From Melampsora larici-populina 98AG31 (taxonomy: Eukaryota; Basidiomycota; Pucciniomycetes; Pucciniales; Melampsoraceae), in the NCBI RefSeq assembly GCF_000204055.1, contig NW_006768813.1:322606-386605 (forward strand): a stretch of DNA of 64,000 bases, given 5' to 3'. Under the pieces are notes generated by a model, which saw only the letters and a program-made list of their open reading frames with translations, was not told the DNA's origin and did no database searches. Positions within the stretch are counted from its first letter, which is position 1; every line of letters begins with the position of its first letter. Both the position numbers and the translations under genes were made by a program. Positions 13,301 to 25,501 of the stretch are shown piece after piece.

Positions 13301-14197
13301 AGAGGCACCAGATGATCAACAGTCCTGGATCGAAGGCCACAAGGTCTGTCCCCAGATGCCTCTGTTTTTTATCTTTTCAGGACGTAATTTGAGATTGATT
13401 CTTCCTTTTTATAGATTGTTGTTGAATCCAATAATGGAGAAAATGTCCATGTATTATCTATTCCTCAAGATTGCTCAGATTCTCCTGCATCTCGATCTCA
13501 AGGTCCTTCAGTCGCCGTGGTCAATGATACAATTGTCGTGGATGAAACATTGCTACCACGTGATGCGGCTTCCCACGATCAACAAGAGGAACATCCAGCG
13601 GAATCTGTTCGACCGAGGTCGTCTTCCTCTCGATCAGCTTCCGTTCATTCTGGGGACCCAGCCCCTGATGATGATGAATGGGAAGAAGAAATCGACAGCC
13701 AGTCCGTACACTCATCCACACAGCGATCCCGAGGGACCTCATCTCGTGCGCATAGTACCAACTCAGCCCGACCTCGTTCTACTCGGCATTCATTGCGCCG
13801 AACTCAGATTCTTCACGGCAAATCTGCCCACTCGGGATCAAAACTGGCTAGTGTAGACGATATTTCGCGCCCGGAGCCAAGTGCAGCTCGTCGAGCGTCC
13901 CATCATCCTGCTCGCACTATCGGATTCCATAACGTGAAAGATCATCATCCTCGGTCGGGGTTGAGTGCGATAAGGAGTGGGCATGCATCTACTAGATCTT
14001 CATCACCGTCACAATCCATTAGATTTGCAGATCACATGGCTCGACCTAACCGAGGAGGACCTAAAAAAACCAAGAAGCGGTCAAAACTTGGTATACTAAA
14101 ACGCATATCATCTAGTAATCCAAGTAGTTCACTTCCGCCTGACAACGCTGAAGACCCTTCGGCGGAAGGGGATAAGGAGAGTAAACCTGAAAATTGA
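10335..14197 (+). CDS. NHA1: Na+/H+ antiporter, CPA1 family (fungal NHA1/SOD2 type)
   Basis: Plasma-membrane alkali-cation/proton exchange is expected for this family. Eight exons join in frame: 10335-10601, 10697-11130, 11204-11375, 11482-11776, 11839-12045, 12118-12848, 12918-13343 and 13415-14197, giving 3315 nt and 1104 aa. The introns are 62-106 bp with GT-AG ends. Family hallmarks are VKEKLYVGEA, TLELTRIVISL, FAVGVELPKAYVLRHW, TPTDPILAASVVGKG (Asp near residue 229), LLQAESGCNDGAAFPF (Asn-Asp near 262-263) and SGHFGPIGVGAIF. About a dozen membrane segments occupy residues 90-510. The remaining roughly 590 residues are hydrophilic, Ser/Arg/Pro-rich and probably cytosolic, as in fungal NHA1 regulatory tails. 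The first 25 residues (MLFNSLLLLSLPLYLF) look like a signal peptide or an extra membrane helix. The ATG at 10335 was chosen because it starts this segment; an in-frame ATG at 10224 exists. No lesions are seen. Confidence 0.9.
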
Positions 14198-15690
14198 AGT
14201 TTATATTTTCATTGCTCTCACAAAGAGGTCGAATGACTGGATTATGTAATTGGCCTGGACGACAAGAGCATTAAGACCAGGCCTTATCTTTTAAGACAAG
14301 TTTGTCACATTGGTCTTCGAAAATTACGTTTGTGATCATCGTATATGTATATTAGCCATTGAGCTCTTACAATGATTTTCACCGTTAAAATTAGGTAACA
14401 GTATGCTGTAATAGATATTTATAGTTTTTTCTTTTTGGTTGGGTGGTATTTGGTTTACATTATTGATTGTATGTCAAAAAAAAATCAGACTTAGTTAATC
14501 TTTTTTGGTGTTTGAAGATTTATCAAGAAAATCCGTACTATACAGAATCATGTTTTGAAAATCTCATGTTTCAAATTACTCAAAACTTTATGCTATGTGT
14601 AGGAGGTCAAAGTTGATTTATCAAAAGAAAAAAAGGTTCTTTGCATTTATTTATCTCTTTTTTTTCTCTCTTATTGGGGTCTTGTTTTGTGTTTAAAATT
14701 ATGGGTTGTTGGGTGAATCGATTATGTGATTAAATTAGTAAATCAGTACATTGTCTTGTGTTTTTTTGTTTGAGATTGTCATTTTGAACTTGAGATTCAT
14801 TAGCTAAGAGTATCTCACCAGTCCTGGCGGTCATAAAGGTCTAGTTTGGTAAAGATCATTCTGTTATTAGGAGGTGTCAAGTTTGGATGGTTTTTGGGTA
14901 TTTTTCAAAATTTTGGGCAAGTTTTTTGTCAAAGAAAATCTTTGTAAAAGTGATACAAAAGGTGTCCTGCTTTAAAAACCTATTGTCTCTTACATAAACC
15001 ACAACTAACCAGTAATCAAAAAACAAAGGTTTGGTTCTCTGGGCTGATCTTGTGTCAGCTAACTTCACATATATACATCAAGTGACAAAAACTGTAAATG
15101 TGGTGTTTGAGTATAAATCAAAAACCTTTGTCAATGATCATCAAGTGCTTGCAAAAGAATTTAAAAGAGTCTAAAGCTTACATTACATTTGCACCCCCTT
15201 ATGAGCTTAACAAGTCTTAGACCTACTGAAGAGGAGTAAAGGTAAGAAGTTTAACATCACAAATTTATTCTTGGTTTCTCTTGTACAAGAAATACTTTTG
15301 GTACACCTTGTCATGTCAAGATATTTTGATTGTTCTTGTTATACTTATACTTATCAAAGAGCAACCAAGGGCCTGATCAGACAACAAGGTTACATATATC
15401 ACAGTGTCCATTTTACTATGGCATGTTGAGGTGCACACACGGAGAGGTTTGAAAAAAAAAATTAAAAAGGTTTCATTCAGTTTCTTTGTCATACTTTGGT
15501 GAGATTCCAGCACCCCTTTGATCTCAGGAAAGGATATCAGACTTCCTATGTCTAATGGTCTCACCACCTGAGGAACTCAAGAAGGGCTGTCTGTACCTGG
15601 TGCTTAAGATCATTTAAAGCTTGTATCCAATCTCTACAAGATGTCTTTTGTGTGAGCATGTCAACCTGCCCCTTGAGTTTTTACACTGTG
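14198..15690. other. AT-rich intergenic DNA, no gene seen
   Basis: This follows the antiporter stop codon. It is AT-rich with poly-T runs near 14640-14670 and no open frame of interest. The first 300 bases probably contain the antiporter 3' untranslated region. The remainder looks like old repeat sequence, but I cannot assign it to a family. Confidence 0.4.
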
Positions 15691-15916
15691 TATGTGATAA
15701 CACAGGACCCCGGTATACTCCTATAAGGGGTACTGATCTGAAAATGTGTCTTTTGAGCTTCCGTGGGAGCTCCTCCCTGGCTTTACCCATAGCTTTAGGA
15801 CAAGTTTAATATTTCTAATCAGCTGTATCAAGGTTTTAGAAACTCTGAAATGGGCAGAACCCAGCAGAAATCATGCAAGAATGTACATAAGCCCATGTGT
15901 TGTGTCTCTGCAGGAG

Positions 15917-17022
15917 CAACACTGGGTCAGCTGCGCTGCAACACGCTACAAGCAGTTAACCGCGGGCGCAGCTGTTTTTAAGGCTAACTTTCTCGTCACC
16001 GCGTTAACACAGCTGTTTTATACACTATCTATAGACCAAAAACCCGTAGCGCAGCTCCAAAGAGCTGCGCTACAAGCGTTCACAGCTGCGTTCACTTGTT
16101 TGGGAGGCACGCTCCGCTGCGTGTTACAGCTACAGCTCCACCGCAAAACCCGTAGCTTAATCATCATCAAAAGAGAAAAAATATAAGAAGAATTTTTGAA
16201 AACAGTACTTAATGATAGTAGAGAAATTTATAAAGAGAATAAAGAAATAAAATTGTAAAGTTGAATTCAAAGGAAACACACAAGTTAAAAAAACATTGAG
16301 AATTAACTCTTTGGAATTCCCATCATTTTGAAGACCTTCACAACGTCTTTGAAGCCTATTCCAAGGTCTACGCCTTCTCTCAACCTTAATCGAGAAGACA
16401 CAAGCATCTCAATAGTTCTATGAGGAAAAGTAAGATGAAGCAGTAAGTGGTAGGGATGAAGCAATGAGGAAGATGAATAAAAGATAATTGGGAATTGGTT
16501 GGAAAAGACAGTATAGAATCCCCATACCTTGAGTACCATCAAATACACACAATGTCGAGTGCCACAATCCAGTGTCTGCTTGGCCATCAAGTTTATGAAT
16601 GAACGCGTAAAGAAATTTCAGTAAGGGGTTGAGAAATTACAGCAGAATCATTTCAAGCTAGAGTAGCATGGCCTAATACATTGATGTTGTGTCCAAATTG
16701 GGGTAAGTAGTGTTGGTTCATGATTGATTAGCGTGGGTGGCACATAAGTGCCAAATCTGGATATAACATCACGCATAATGCTGTGTCATATCTGTGTCAT
16801 ATCCAATTGGGCTCTGACCCCAGCACAGGAGCTAACGGTGCCGGGTAACGGTGTTACGCTTGCCGGAGCGTAGCTATTTGAAAAAAATGACTTTTCCCAA
16901 GGCCCTGTAGTGTGATGGTATACTTTCCTAAAGAGCTACGCTCCCAATGAGCGCAGCTAGTGATAAAAACCGCTGCGCTCAGCTGCGCTTCAGCTCCGGC
17001 TAGCTCAGCTGACCCAGTGTTG
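15917..17022. mobile_element. 1.1-kb TIR transposon with 7-bp target duplication and GC-rich subterminal repeats
   Basis: The termini are perfect 17-bp inverted repeats, CAACACTGGGTCAGCTG at the left end and its complement at the right end. They are flanked by the same 7 bp, GCAGGAG (15910-15916 and 17023-17029). Both subterminal zones carry many copies of an AGCTGCGCT-type word in both orientations, as in binding sites of DNA transposases. No transposase is encoded, so the element is non-autonomous. A 7-8 bp duplication is nearest to hAT-like elements, but the terminus does not identify a superfamily with confidence. Confidence 0.75.
16303..16590 (-). pseudogene. Possible captured gene fragment inside the 1.1-kb transposon
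   Basis: The minus strand has an open stretch ending in SSRLRLREGVDLGIGFKDVV followed by KVFKMMGIPKS and a stop. Upstream is a second open stretch (DTGLWHSTLCVFDGTQ in one frame) separated by an intron-like segment with a GTATGG donor near 16526 and a CTCATAG acceptor near 16420. This arrangement resembles two exons of a host gene picked up by a Pack-type element. I do not recognise the source gene, and chance is not excluded. Confidence 0.25.
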
Positions 17023-17379
17023 GCAGGAGCTCAAAAGTCACATTTCAAGATCAGTACCCCTTATAGAAGCATACCAGGGGCCTGATAACAGCTCCAAACC
17101 CAATTTAAGGTGTTGGCTATGACACAGACAATCCATTAAAAGCTTCTTCACAGTTTACCAGTTCTTAGTGGGTTCTTATGTTTCACCACAAATGAAGTAT
17201 TTGCTTTGTTAAGCTTTACAACCATTTCATTATTGTATGTTGGACTTTCAGAAAGAATAACCCAGTTTTGCACTACATACCTTAAAGAATATTAAACTTC
17301 AAAGTTGACAACTGAAAACCAAACAATACAGTCTTTGATGTATTTAAATTTTAAATCAACTTAGAAACCGGCATGTGAA

Positions 17380-17960
17380 CATTTTCATTTTTTCCAATGT
17401 CCAACATATAATCAAATGGTTGTATGTGTCTGCTATCAATATGTTATGTGTCAGTTACTGAAAAAAGACATAACACCACCAAAATTGAGATGGTCTCATA
17501 TGACATCATAGATCAGTAGAAACCTACTCCTGTATTTTCCCCCAAGAATGTATAGTTTATGACCTTCATCATGTAAATTGACTTACAGCTATTCCAATAT
17601 TGCTTGTCCTCCCTTTTTGAAAAACAAAAAATGAAACCTGAGTTTTATTTGATAAAACTTTGAAATTGGCTGTAATGCAAGGAAATACAGGCAACTTTCA
17701 GGCTTTAACTGGTTAAAACTTAGATCCCAAGTTCACAAACTTTTTCCTTTCAAAAATGTGCAACAAGTGATATTTAAATGGCTGTAGTTATGGAGGTTGA
17801 AAAAAAACAGATCAAAAATATGATTTTTGTACTATACTTAAGACTATCTTGAATTCTTTGAATCTTTATTGATATACAGATATGTTAAATTTAAGGTTCC
17901 TTTCTTTAATATGCCTCTCTGCATTTTTCTCTAAAATAGCCTACCTGCACAAGACATATT
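17380..17960 (+). repeat. Diverged copy of the repeat found at 19.3-20.5 kb
   Basis: Words such as CACCAAAATTGAGATG, CTCCTGTATTT and TTTTTGTACTATACTTAAG occur here in the same order as in 19.40-19.77 kb. That makes this a third, more diverged member of the family that also forms the palindrome at 19.3-20.5 kb. It has no coding capacity. The stretch between 17.96 and 19.29 kb carries no recognisable gene. Confidence 0.6.
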
Positions 17961-19297
17961 AAATGAATGTAAATTTGTAAACCCTGCCCTTGAGCAAAAA
18001 GTCAGTGCTTGTGGCTTAGCCTTGCGGCTAGAAACATAACAGCTGAGCTCTTGCTTAGAAGCAAGTGTTTACAAGTCTATATCTACCAATCACACACCTC
18101 TTATTTCAGCCATCAAGAGTCATTAGACATAATGTTTTGCTTACAAGGTGTGTGGGTATTGGAATTATTCTCCAACACATTGTTCTCTATTCATAGTCTA
18201 TTGTCTGCCTCTTGGTTACTACATTTCTTGGCATATCTTATCATTATTCCAAATTTGTTGGACATCAAACTGTCACCTTCCCAATTAATCATACTCATCA
18301 ATCCACACTTGTCTTTTCATCAACCAGCATCTTTCCTAACTCATCATGCTCATTACTGCATTTGAACAGTATCAAGTCCTTCCTTTTAACTTCTATTGGA
18401 GATAATGCTACATCCTGGAAGGATAGTGCTATATCAATAACCCCTCTACTATTCTGTACTTCATCTCCACCATAAGTATCCCTTTCATGTACAATTATTG
18501 ATTCACTTCTCTTGACCCTTCTGTCAACTGCTTTCCCCTCTACTCACCATTCCATTTTCCCCTCAACAGATGTTTTGAATTACTTTAACCACACTTTTGT
18601 TTGTCCACATTTACACAATATCAACACTGGCAATATGAAATTTTCACCAAATGAAGCCCTCTAGCACTGTGTTGAATATTGCTGATAAATTTATCTAAAC
18701 ATATACTCTTCTCATTACCTAGTCCATGAACTTGGTTATCCCCTCATTGTCAAACTTTCTGTCCTATTGCTAGCAAATTGATTTCACCTGTATTTCATAC
18801 TTTTTGTTATGGTCTTCAGGGCGTAGACCAGAGATCAGATCACTGGCGTATAACTGAGATTGTAGCGTGAGGAAAAGGGAAACACAGTCCCCGTGCATCC
18901 AGTACAAGATATGAGCCACGCACAGTATAAGCATAACTACATATAAGGCTCATAACACTTTTAGCTTCTCTGTATTCCGATTCATCAATCTCTTCTATTC
19001 CAATGGGCGTCAACTTATTATCCACTATGATATTTCTGTACCACCATTCTCTGCATAACCTATAGTCAACCCTAAATTTGATTGGACATTCAATATTTAC
19101 TACCGCTTCACCTCAAATCAACATTGACAGTCTGAGGTGATTTATGATAGTCATTCTCCCCAAATTCCAATTCATGCCATCATCAATTATATCTTTTTCA
19201 GTTTTTTTGATATTTGACATCACCCATTGGTATCCTCTTTTTCTCAGCAGTGTCTTCTTTATTCCTTTTCTCTACTGTCCATATGTTATAACCTCCC

Positions 19298-20540
19298 ATG
19301 GCCTTCAGTGTTGTCAGCTAATCACAGCCCCCAACTACTGGTCACTGGCAGGCCAGTACATCCGATGTCTCCAAAATGTTTTCAACAAAACTTCAATTTG
19401 TTTTCAGCATAACATCCATCTGCTATCAGGATGTTTTGGGTCAGTTACCAGCAAAATATGTCATACCACCAAAATTGAGATGATGTCATACAGCATCATA
19501 ACCCTGTACAAACCTGCTCCTGTATTTCCCCACCAAGAATATTTAGTTTATTAACCTTTGTGACATAAATTGACTGAGTTATTGAGGTTTGAAAAAAAAA
19601 TCACGGACAAAAAATACTATTTTTGTACTATACCTAAGAATTGATTCTGGAATATCTTCCAGCTTCGTCAATATACATACACAAAAAAATTGATATTCCT
19701 TTTGAAAACATGTTTCTCCACATTTTTGTCCCCTAAAGCCTTCCTGTGTGGGCAGTATTTCTATATGTAATTGTGGTGTGTACACAAGCAGTGAATAATT
19801 TGATTGATTCTTTGTTTCTAGGCAGAATATGGCAAAGTTTATGGCAGAGATTTTTGTCAAATACCATCTACATGTATATCAATCAAATTCAGAATGATTT
19901 TGGCAATATGTTCCCTCAAAATTTTTATCAGGGCAAAGAACTTCAGAAAATCAAACTTGCAGACACATTCAGGAATTACATGTAGAAATACTGCCCATAC
20001 AGGAAGGCTTTAGGGGACAAAAATGTGGAGAAACATGTTTTCAAAAGGAATATCAATTTTTTTGTGTATGTATATTGACAAAGCTGGGAGATATTCCAGA
20101 ATCAATTCTTAGGTATAGTACAAAAATAGTATTTTTTGTCCGTGATTTTTTTTTCAAACCTCAATAACTCAGTCAATTTATGTCACAAAGGTTAATAAAC
20201 TATATATTCTTGGTGGGGAAATACAGGAGCAGCTTTGTACAGGTTTATGATGCTGTATGACATCATCTCAATTTTCACCGTGTCTGTGTAGGCTTTGCTA
20301 GTCGACGAGCGCACACCAACTCCCTTTGAGGCAGAAAGGGAAGTCGTGCGCGCTCGTCGACGAGCAAACACTACCCGGACATGGTGTTTGGTGGTCTCCC
20401 AACCACTTCTCAACAAATTCTCAATTGATGGATGTTATCCATTTGGTATCCATTTCATAACTTTCTCATAACTTGCTAGGGTCGGTGGGAGGCACTGGCC
20501 TGCCAGTGACTTGTGATTGGGGGCTGTGAATGTCTTCTCA
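19298..20540. repeat. Large imperfect palindrome (arms about 470 and 560 bp)
   Basis: The left arm (19298-19768) and right arm (19978-20540) are reverse complements over most of their length. Both contain GGGGACAAAAATGTGGAGAA or its complement, the CACAGCCCCCAA or GGGGGCTGTG end, and the CTGGCCTGCCAGTGAC core. The right arm is longer because about 200 bp near 20280-20495 is not matched, including a small inverted repeat at 20294-20368. The central spacer is about 210 bp. No ORF of interest is present, so this is a foldback-type non-autonomous repeat. Confidence 0.8.
20294..20368. repeat. Short GC-rich inverted repeat nested in the palindrome
   Basis: TTTGCTAGTCGACGAGCGC (20294 on) and its near-complement ending at 20368 flank a spacer of about 30 bp. 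The right arm contains the self-complementary 14-mer GCTCGTCGACGAGC. It lies in sequence absent from the other arm of the large palindrome, so it is probably a small independent insertion. Confidence 0.6.
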
Positions 20541-22086
20541 CTTCAACTTTTGTTGATTGATCACAAGTATTATCCTTTCCAATAATTAATCAAGCTTTGC
20601 AATCAGCATTGTTTACTTGTCCAATTTTCTGAAAGGAATTTGTGTCCTCTGAGTGCAATGAAACAAGGTACCAAGGAAACAACAAAAGATTTGGATACTC
20701 CTAGACAAGTATTGGCTTTGATTTTGATCAATATGGAGTGAAGATGTTAACTTGGATCAAATCTGTGATATCATTCATCCTCCTGAATTTTGATATTTCC
20801 GCCACTCACCTGATCTGGCAGTCCAGAAGTGATATTAATTTGAGTATCTTAGATTTGCACCCACTTCATCATCCCACTTCACCATCAGTAAGATAACCTA
20901 TTAAATTTGTGTGCTCTTTGCTTCCATGCTTGGTGTGTGTTGCTAATCTCAAAACAAATTGAAATGCTTGGTCATGTCATGTCAGTCTTCTACTATGCCT
21001 TTTGTATGGTCATGAGCTGATATTTAAAATTGGCTTTTGTAGGACTTAGGTCTTTCCAGAGACTTTATTGCAAGTGCATCTATCTGGCCCTTATGATCAA
21101 TCAATCACTATGCAAATAGCTGAACAATGGTCCAAAATCCCAACTAAACTGACTTCAATTTAACCTTTGAGTGGAAAAGGAAAGTAAATCATTATTCTTC
21201 AGGAGCATGTAAAATCAAATTAATCAAACAAGATGTAGAATCTTCCAACAAACTCAGATAGTTTAGCTGTTTTTTGTATCACCAAGCGAATTATCAATCA
21301 CATTTATTTTCCAAACCATCCAAAAGTACATGGTCTTCAACCTCAGAATATCATCAAAGTACTCTTCAAACTTTCAAAACATTCTATCCTCAGAATTATC
21401 TGTCTTGATTCATATTATAAGTCTTATGATTCAATTGAAATGTTGATTCAACATAATAATTTAACTCCTTTAATATCTGATTTAAATCAACTTTGTCATT
21501 GTCAGATCAGGACTACTTGCTAATCTTCAATCTTTGTTGGTTGTATGATTGAACCTATCAAAATCTTGCCACTGTTAGAATCAATTGAATCTTCTACAGT
21601 TTCAGTTGCAATGGCATGCTCACAAGAAGTCAGAAGTCTTGCTACTTGTCTGAAATAGATCTATTTTTTTCATTTATCAACAAAGGAGTTTACAGGAGCT
21701 TAGCCCTATTCCCCTTCTGCAAGACAGGAGAAATCTTGCAAACTGAAGTCAATCTGGACAGCTCCATCTTGAATCAGAAATTGAATATATGGACCAAGTT
21801 ATTCTCTGGTGGGTCACCAAGTCTTTGCATCCACTTGAGGGCTAGCTTATTTGAGGATCTTGAGTGCCTTTGCGACTCAGGCCTCAAAAGGATAGACAGC
21901 ATCTACAACGCTTTAAACACAGATACTCAAGATGAATCATGCCTAGACACTGATTAGTGCTAGATTGAGACTTTTTAGTCTTTTGGGGTGAATGTTTTGC
22001 GCACAAGTAAGTTGTCAGGGCTGATTCAAATACTGCAAAAGTGAGAGCCCAGAAGATATTGCATAGCTTTGCTCACCTTTGCTGCG
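20541..22086. other. AT-rich region left of the gypsy element, one unassigned ORF
   Basis: There is no recognised gene. A frame at 21616-21957 (113 codons, ending LCDSGLKRIDSIYNALNTDT...) has mixed composition and may be a remnant of a host or transposon gene, but it shows no motif. The element at 22087 is inserted immediately downstream. Confidence 0.35.
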
Positions 22087-22279
22087 TGTTAGGACTGGTG
22101 TTGGGGTCTTGGGACGAGGGTTATAAGTGTTCTTCACCAGGTTCTGTTCTTTGTATGCAGATTGTCGGATAAGGGAAAAAGAGCAACGTGTACAACGTGG
22201 AGATTCTACAAAGTGGTATCTGATGTGTGACATGTGTAATCAACCTTTCACTACCTGTTACATAGATGAGATCATAACA
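22087..22279 (-). repeat. 3' LTR of the chromovirus
   Basis: This 193-bp LTR is a direct repeat of 28189-28381. The two copies differ at five positions, all transitions. Four of the five affect a CpG present in one copy. The preceding internal sequence reads as the purine-rich tract AAAAGGGGGGATAC on the minus strand (22280-22293). Confidence 0.95.
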
Positions 22280-22293
22280 GTATCCCCCCTTTT
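22280..22293 (-). other. Polypurine tract of the chromovirus
   Basis: Read on the minus strand, AAAAGGGGGGATAC lies immediately before the 3' LTR. This is the usual site for plus-strand DNA priming in Ty3/gypsy elements. Confidence 0.75.
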
Positions 22294-22372
22294 ACGCCCA
22301 AACTCCCTCTTGAAAGTTTTGCGTTCTTCCCCGGGTAGCATTAAAAAACCCAGTGGGAAAAAGCTTACCCTC

Positions 22373-25300
22373 TCACTTTTTTTGCCGTGTCCTTCTGTGT
22401 CTTGTTGTTGCGTCTGGGAATCTCTTATCAAAGTCATCTACTAAAATCTTGCTGTTAGTTAAGTTAATGCTTGGCTCCCATGAATTGTGTTCTGATGTGA
22501 ATCCTTTCCACAAAACTAAATATTCAATTTTATTATATCTCTTGCGGCTGTCTAAGATTTCAGCAACTTCCCATTCTTCATTATCTTGAATCTCGAGTGG
22601 TTGGGGTTCGGGTTGTCTTCTCTTGTTGATGCTATCTGGGTCGTGTTTCCTGAGTAAAGATACATGGAAAACTGGATGCACTCCCTTCATGGAGATTGGT
22701 AAGTCTAATTTGTACGCTGATCTTGATATTTTGTTTGAAATATTGAAGGGACCTAGCCATTTATGGTCCAACTTGGGGCTCGGCCTTGTGGTTGATATGT
22801 TCTTACTATTTAACCACACTTGATCCCCGACTTTCCAATCAGGTGTTGGTCGTACTCCTTTATCAAATTGTTTTTTCATATCTTCCTGCGCAATCATTAA
22901 ACATTCAGTTAGTTCTTCTTCAACGTTTGCTAAAACCTTTAACCTATCTTCTACCACCGGTAGGAATTGTTCGGTCGACGGTATGCCATTAAAATTAGGC
23001 TCAAAACCGTAGTTCGCCATAAATGGTGAAACTCCCGTTGATGTGTGGTCTTTGTTGTTGTATGCAAATTCGGCGATGGGTAGTAGTTTGTCCCAGTTGT
23101 CTTGTTGATAAGTAGCGAAATGTCTAATGTACTGTTCAATGACTTTATTGACTATTTCTGTTTGACCGTCTGTTCGTGGATGGTACGCTGTTGATGGGTG
23201 TAATCGGATTCCTAGTCTTGAGTTGAGTTCTTGAGTTAATTGAGAAATGAAAATACTTCCTCTGTCCGACGTAATGGTCATTGGGGTACCATGTAGCTTC
23301 CACACGAAGTTGATCATGAGGTCAGCAAGGTCTTCTGCCGACATAGTTTCCCTGCACGGAATGAAGTGGCTCATTTTCGTGAGTCTGTCTACTACCGTCA
23401 GGATGGTGTCGTTGCCGTTTGATGTTGGCAATCCCGTAATCAGGTCGTAACTGATATCTGTCCAAGGGCCAGTTGGTATTGGCAGAGGCTCAAGTGTTCC
23501 AAAGGGTTTTGTGGTCGTGGTTTTTGTTCTCAAACATGAATCACATCCGTCAACGTAGCGGTTGACATATGCTTTTTGTGATGGCCAGTAGAAGCACCTA
23601 TGTATTAACCCGAGCGTTTTTGATCGGCCTGGGTGTCCGGCTAGCATATTATCGTGACGGCTACGTAGTATTTGGAACTTGATGTTGTCATCTTCTGGAA
23701 CTTCAATTCTGTTGCCATTGAACACTACTCCGTCCTTGACTTTGTATCTTGAGAATGTGTCGCGCAGTCGCTTTGATATGGGGTTCTTCACTGCTTCTAT
23801 GATTTCCATGAGTCTTGGGCTTTTAGTAGTTGATTCTCTAATAAGTGTAATGATTTCTTTGTCATTCAAGATTGGTTCTGATGTTGTATTCTCTGAAATG
23901 CCTAGGACATCGACCTCAAACCAATGATTGGTGTTCTCTAATTCGATTGATTCGTCGTCGAAAAAAGATTCCAGGGTAGATAAGTCAGATGTGAACGTAT
24001 CGGGACCTATGTTGTCCGGTCTGAGAAGCTGTCCTATGGTAAGTTTGTCTTCAATGTTGGGTGCTAGGTCGGGTCGTCTGAATAAGGCATCAGGCTTTGT
24101 CGCTTGTTTTCCTGGTTGAAACTTGATTTGGAAATTGAAACATCCTAGAGTCTTGGCCCATCGGGCTTGGCGACGGGTTAGTTGCTTTGTTGTCATAAAG
24201 CTCTCTAAGTTACAATGATCTGTATAGACTATAACATCAAGGCGGTGTGGATTGCCTTCGAGATAGTGACACCATTCCTTAAATGATGCCACTATCGCCA
24301 GTAATTCTTTATCAAAAATCTCGTAGTTATGTTCAGCCTGTACTAGAGATCTTGACAGATACGCCACTGGGTGCATTTCACCGTCCTCGTTGCATCGTTG
24401 AGACAGTACTGCTCCTAGTGCAAAATCGGAGCAATCACATTCTAACACAAAGGGTTTATATGGATCTGCAATTTTCAATATCGGGGCTGATGTGAATAGT
24501 TTCTTCAAGCCTTGAAATGCTTTATCACACTGAGAGTCCCATATGAAAGGTGTTTTATTGTGTGTGAGGTTGTGCAGTGGGCGTGTTGTCTTGGAGAATT
24601 GGTCAATGAACCTTCTGTAAAAATTGGCAAATCCAATAAATTGTTGGAGTTCTGAGACATTTGTAGGTGCAGGCCATTCAGATACGGCTTTGACCTTCGT
24701 GGGATCCATCCTAATCTTGTTCTTAGAGATTAAAAGTCCTAGATACTCAACCTCGGACTTCAAGAATTCGCATTTCTCTGGTTTAAGCCATGGTTGGTGT
24801 TTGCTGAATATGTCGAGGATTTTGTTTACCACATGCTTGTGTTCCGTTCCCTTCTTTGTGTATATCATTGTGTCGTCCAAGAATACTGCCGCATATTTTC
24901 CAATATGAGCTAGTAATATGTCCTGCATGAAATATTGGAAGTACCCTGGCGCTCCTGTCAGTCCAAATGGCATCGTGAGGGGTGCAAATTGGCCTGATTT
25001 ACAAATAAAAGCCAACTTGTCCTCATCCTCTTTGGCAACTCTTAGGTTGCCGTAAGCATTGCGCATGTCCAGCTTCGTGAATCTTTCAGCGTCGAGAAGG
25101 CTATTGATCAATGAGATCCATCGTAAGTGGTAACGGGTATTGGTTCTTGACAGTCAAGGCGTTGATCTTGCAATAATCAAAGCACAGCCGTAAATTGCCG
25201 TATTTTTTGCCTGTGAACAGTACTGGGGCTGCCCAGGGTGATGTGGTTCTACGGATTGTGCCGTTTGCCAGTTCAGTACTGATCATCTCGTCCAATGCCT

Positions 25301-25500
25301 TCTGTTCCGCGGGAGACAAAGGTATGATCCGGCTAGCTTGAGGTTGTGCTCCCTCTACTAGTTCCACCTTGAAGTCGTATTTTCGTCAAGGGGGTAGTGT
25401 TTGCGCCTTAGACTTCATAAACATGTTCAAATGTCTATGGTAACATGAAGGTACAAGTTCCTCCACTGATTTAGTGGGCATGTTCTTCTTTTCGTCTGCT
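22373..25500 (-). pseudogene. Chromovirus pol: reverse transcriptase, RNase H, integrase, chromodomain
   Basis: Frames 25500-25101 and 25111-22373 together encode the polymerase half of the polyprotein. The first contains EELVPS, a TGA in place of a sense codon at 25388-25386, then [19 protein letters not shown]. The second continues with FTKLDMRNAYGNLRV, the RT active site FLDD, RNase H (FVLECDCSDFALGAVL), an integrase zinc finger of H-x4-H...C-x2-C type, the integrase catalytic Asp in DLITGLP, Asp in TSDRGS and Glu in DGQTEIVNK. It ends in a chromodomain (EWEVAEILDSRK ... YLVLWKG ... SWEPSINL). The frame change near 25105 looks like a 4-bp duplication around GATCTCATTGATCAA. The chromodomain places it among chromoviruses, which target heterochromatin marks in other fungi. 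Confidence 0.9.
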
Positions 25501-25501
25501 G

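Larger units (their letters stand above)
15691..17090. repeat. Older inverted repeat pair split by a later transposon
   Basis: Bases 15691-15752 read approximately as the reverse complement of 17030-17090. Shared landmarks are ATAAGGGGTACTGATC and a CTTTTGAG/CTCAAAAG end. The arms are roughly 80 percent alike by eye and similarity continues weakly outward. Because the 1.1-kb element at 15917-17022 sits between the arms, the foldback structure is probably older than that insertion. Confidence 0.6.

Noticed and set aside
22952..24119. Plus-strand ORFs across the chromovirus pol region
   Set aside because: They are antisense shadows of the RT and integrase frame, with no domain of their own.
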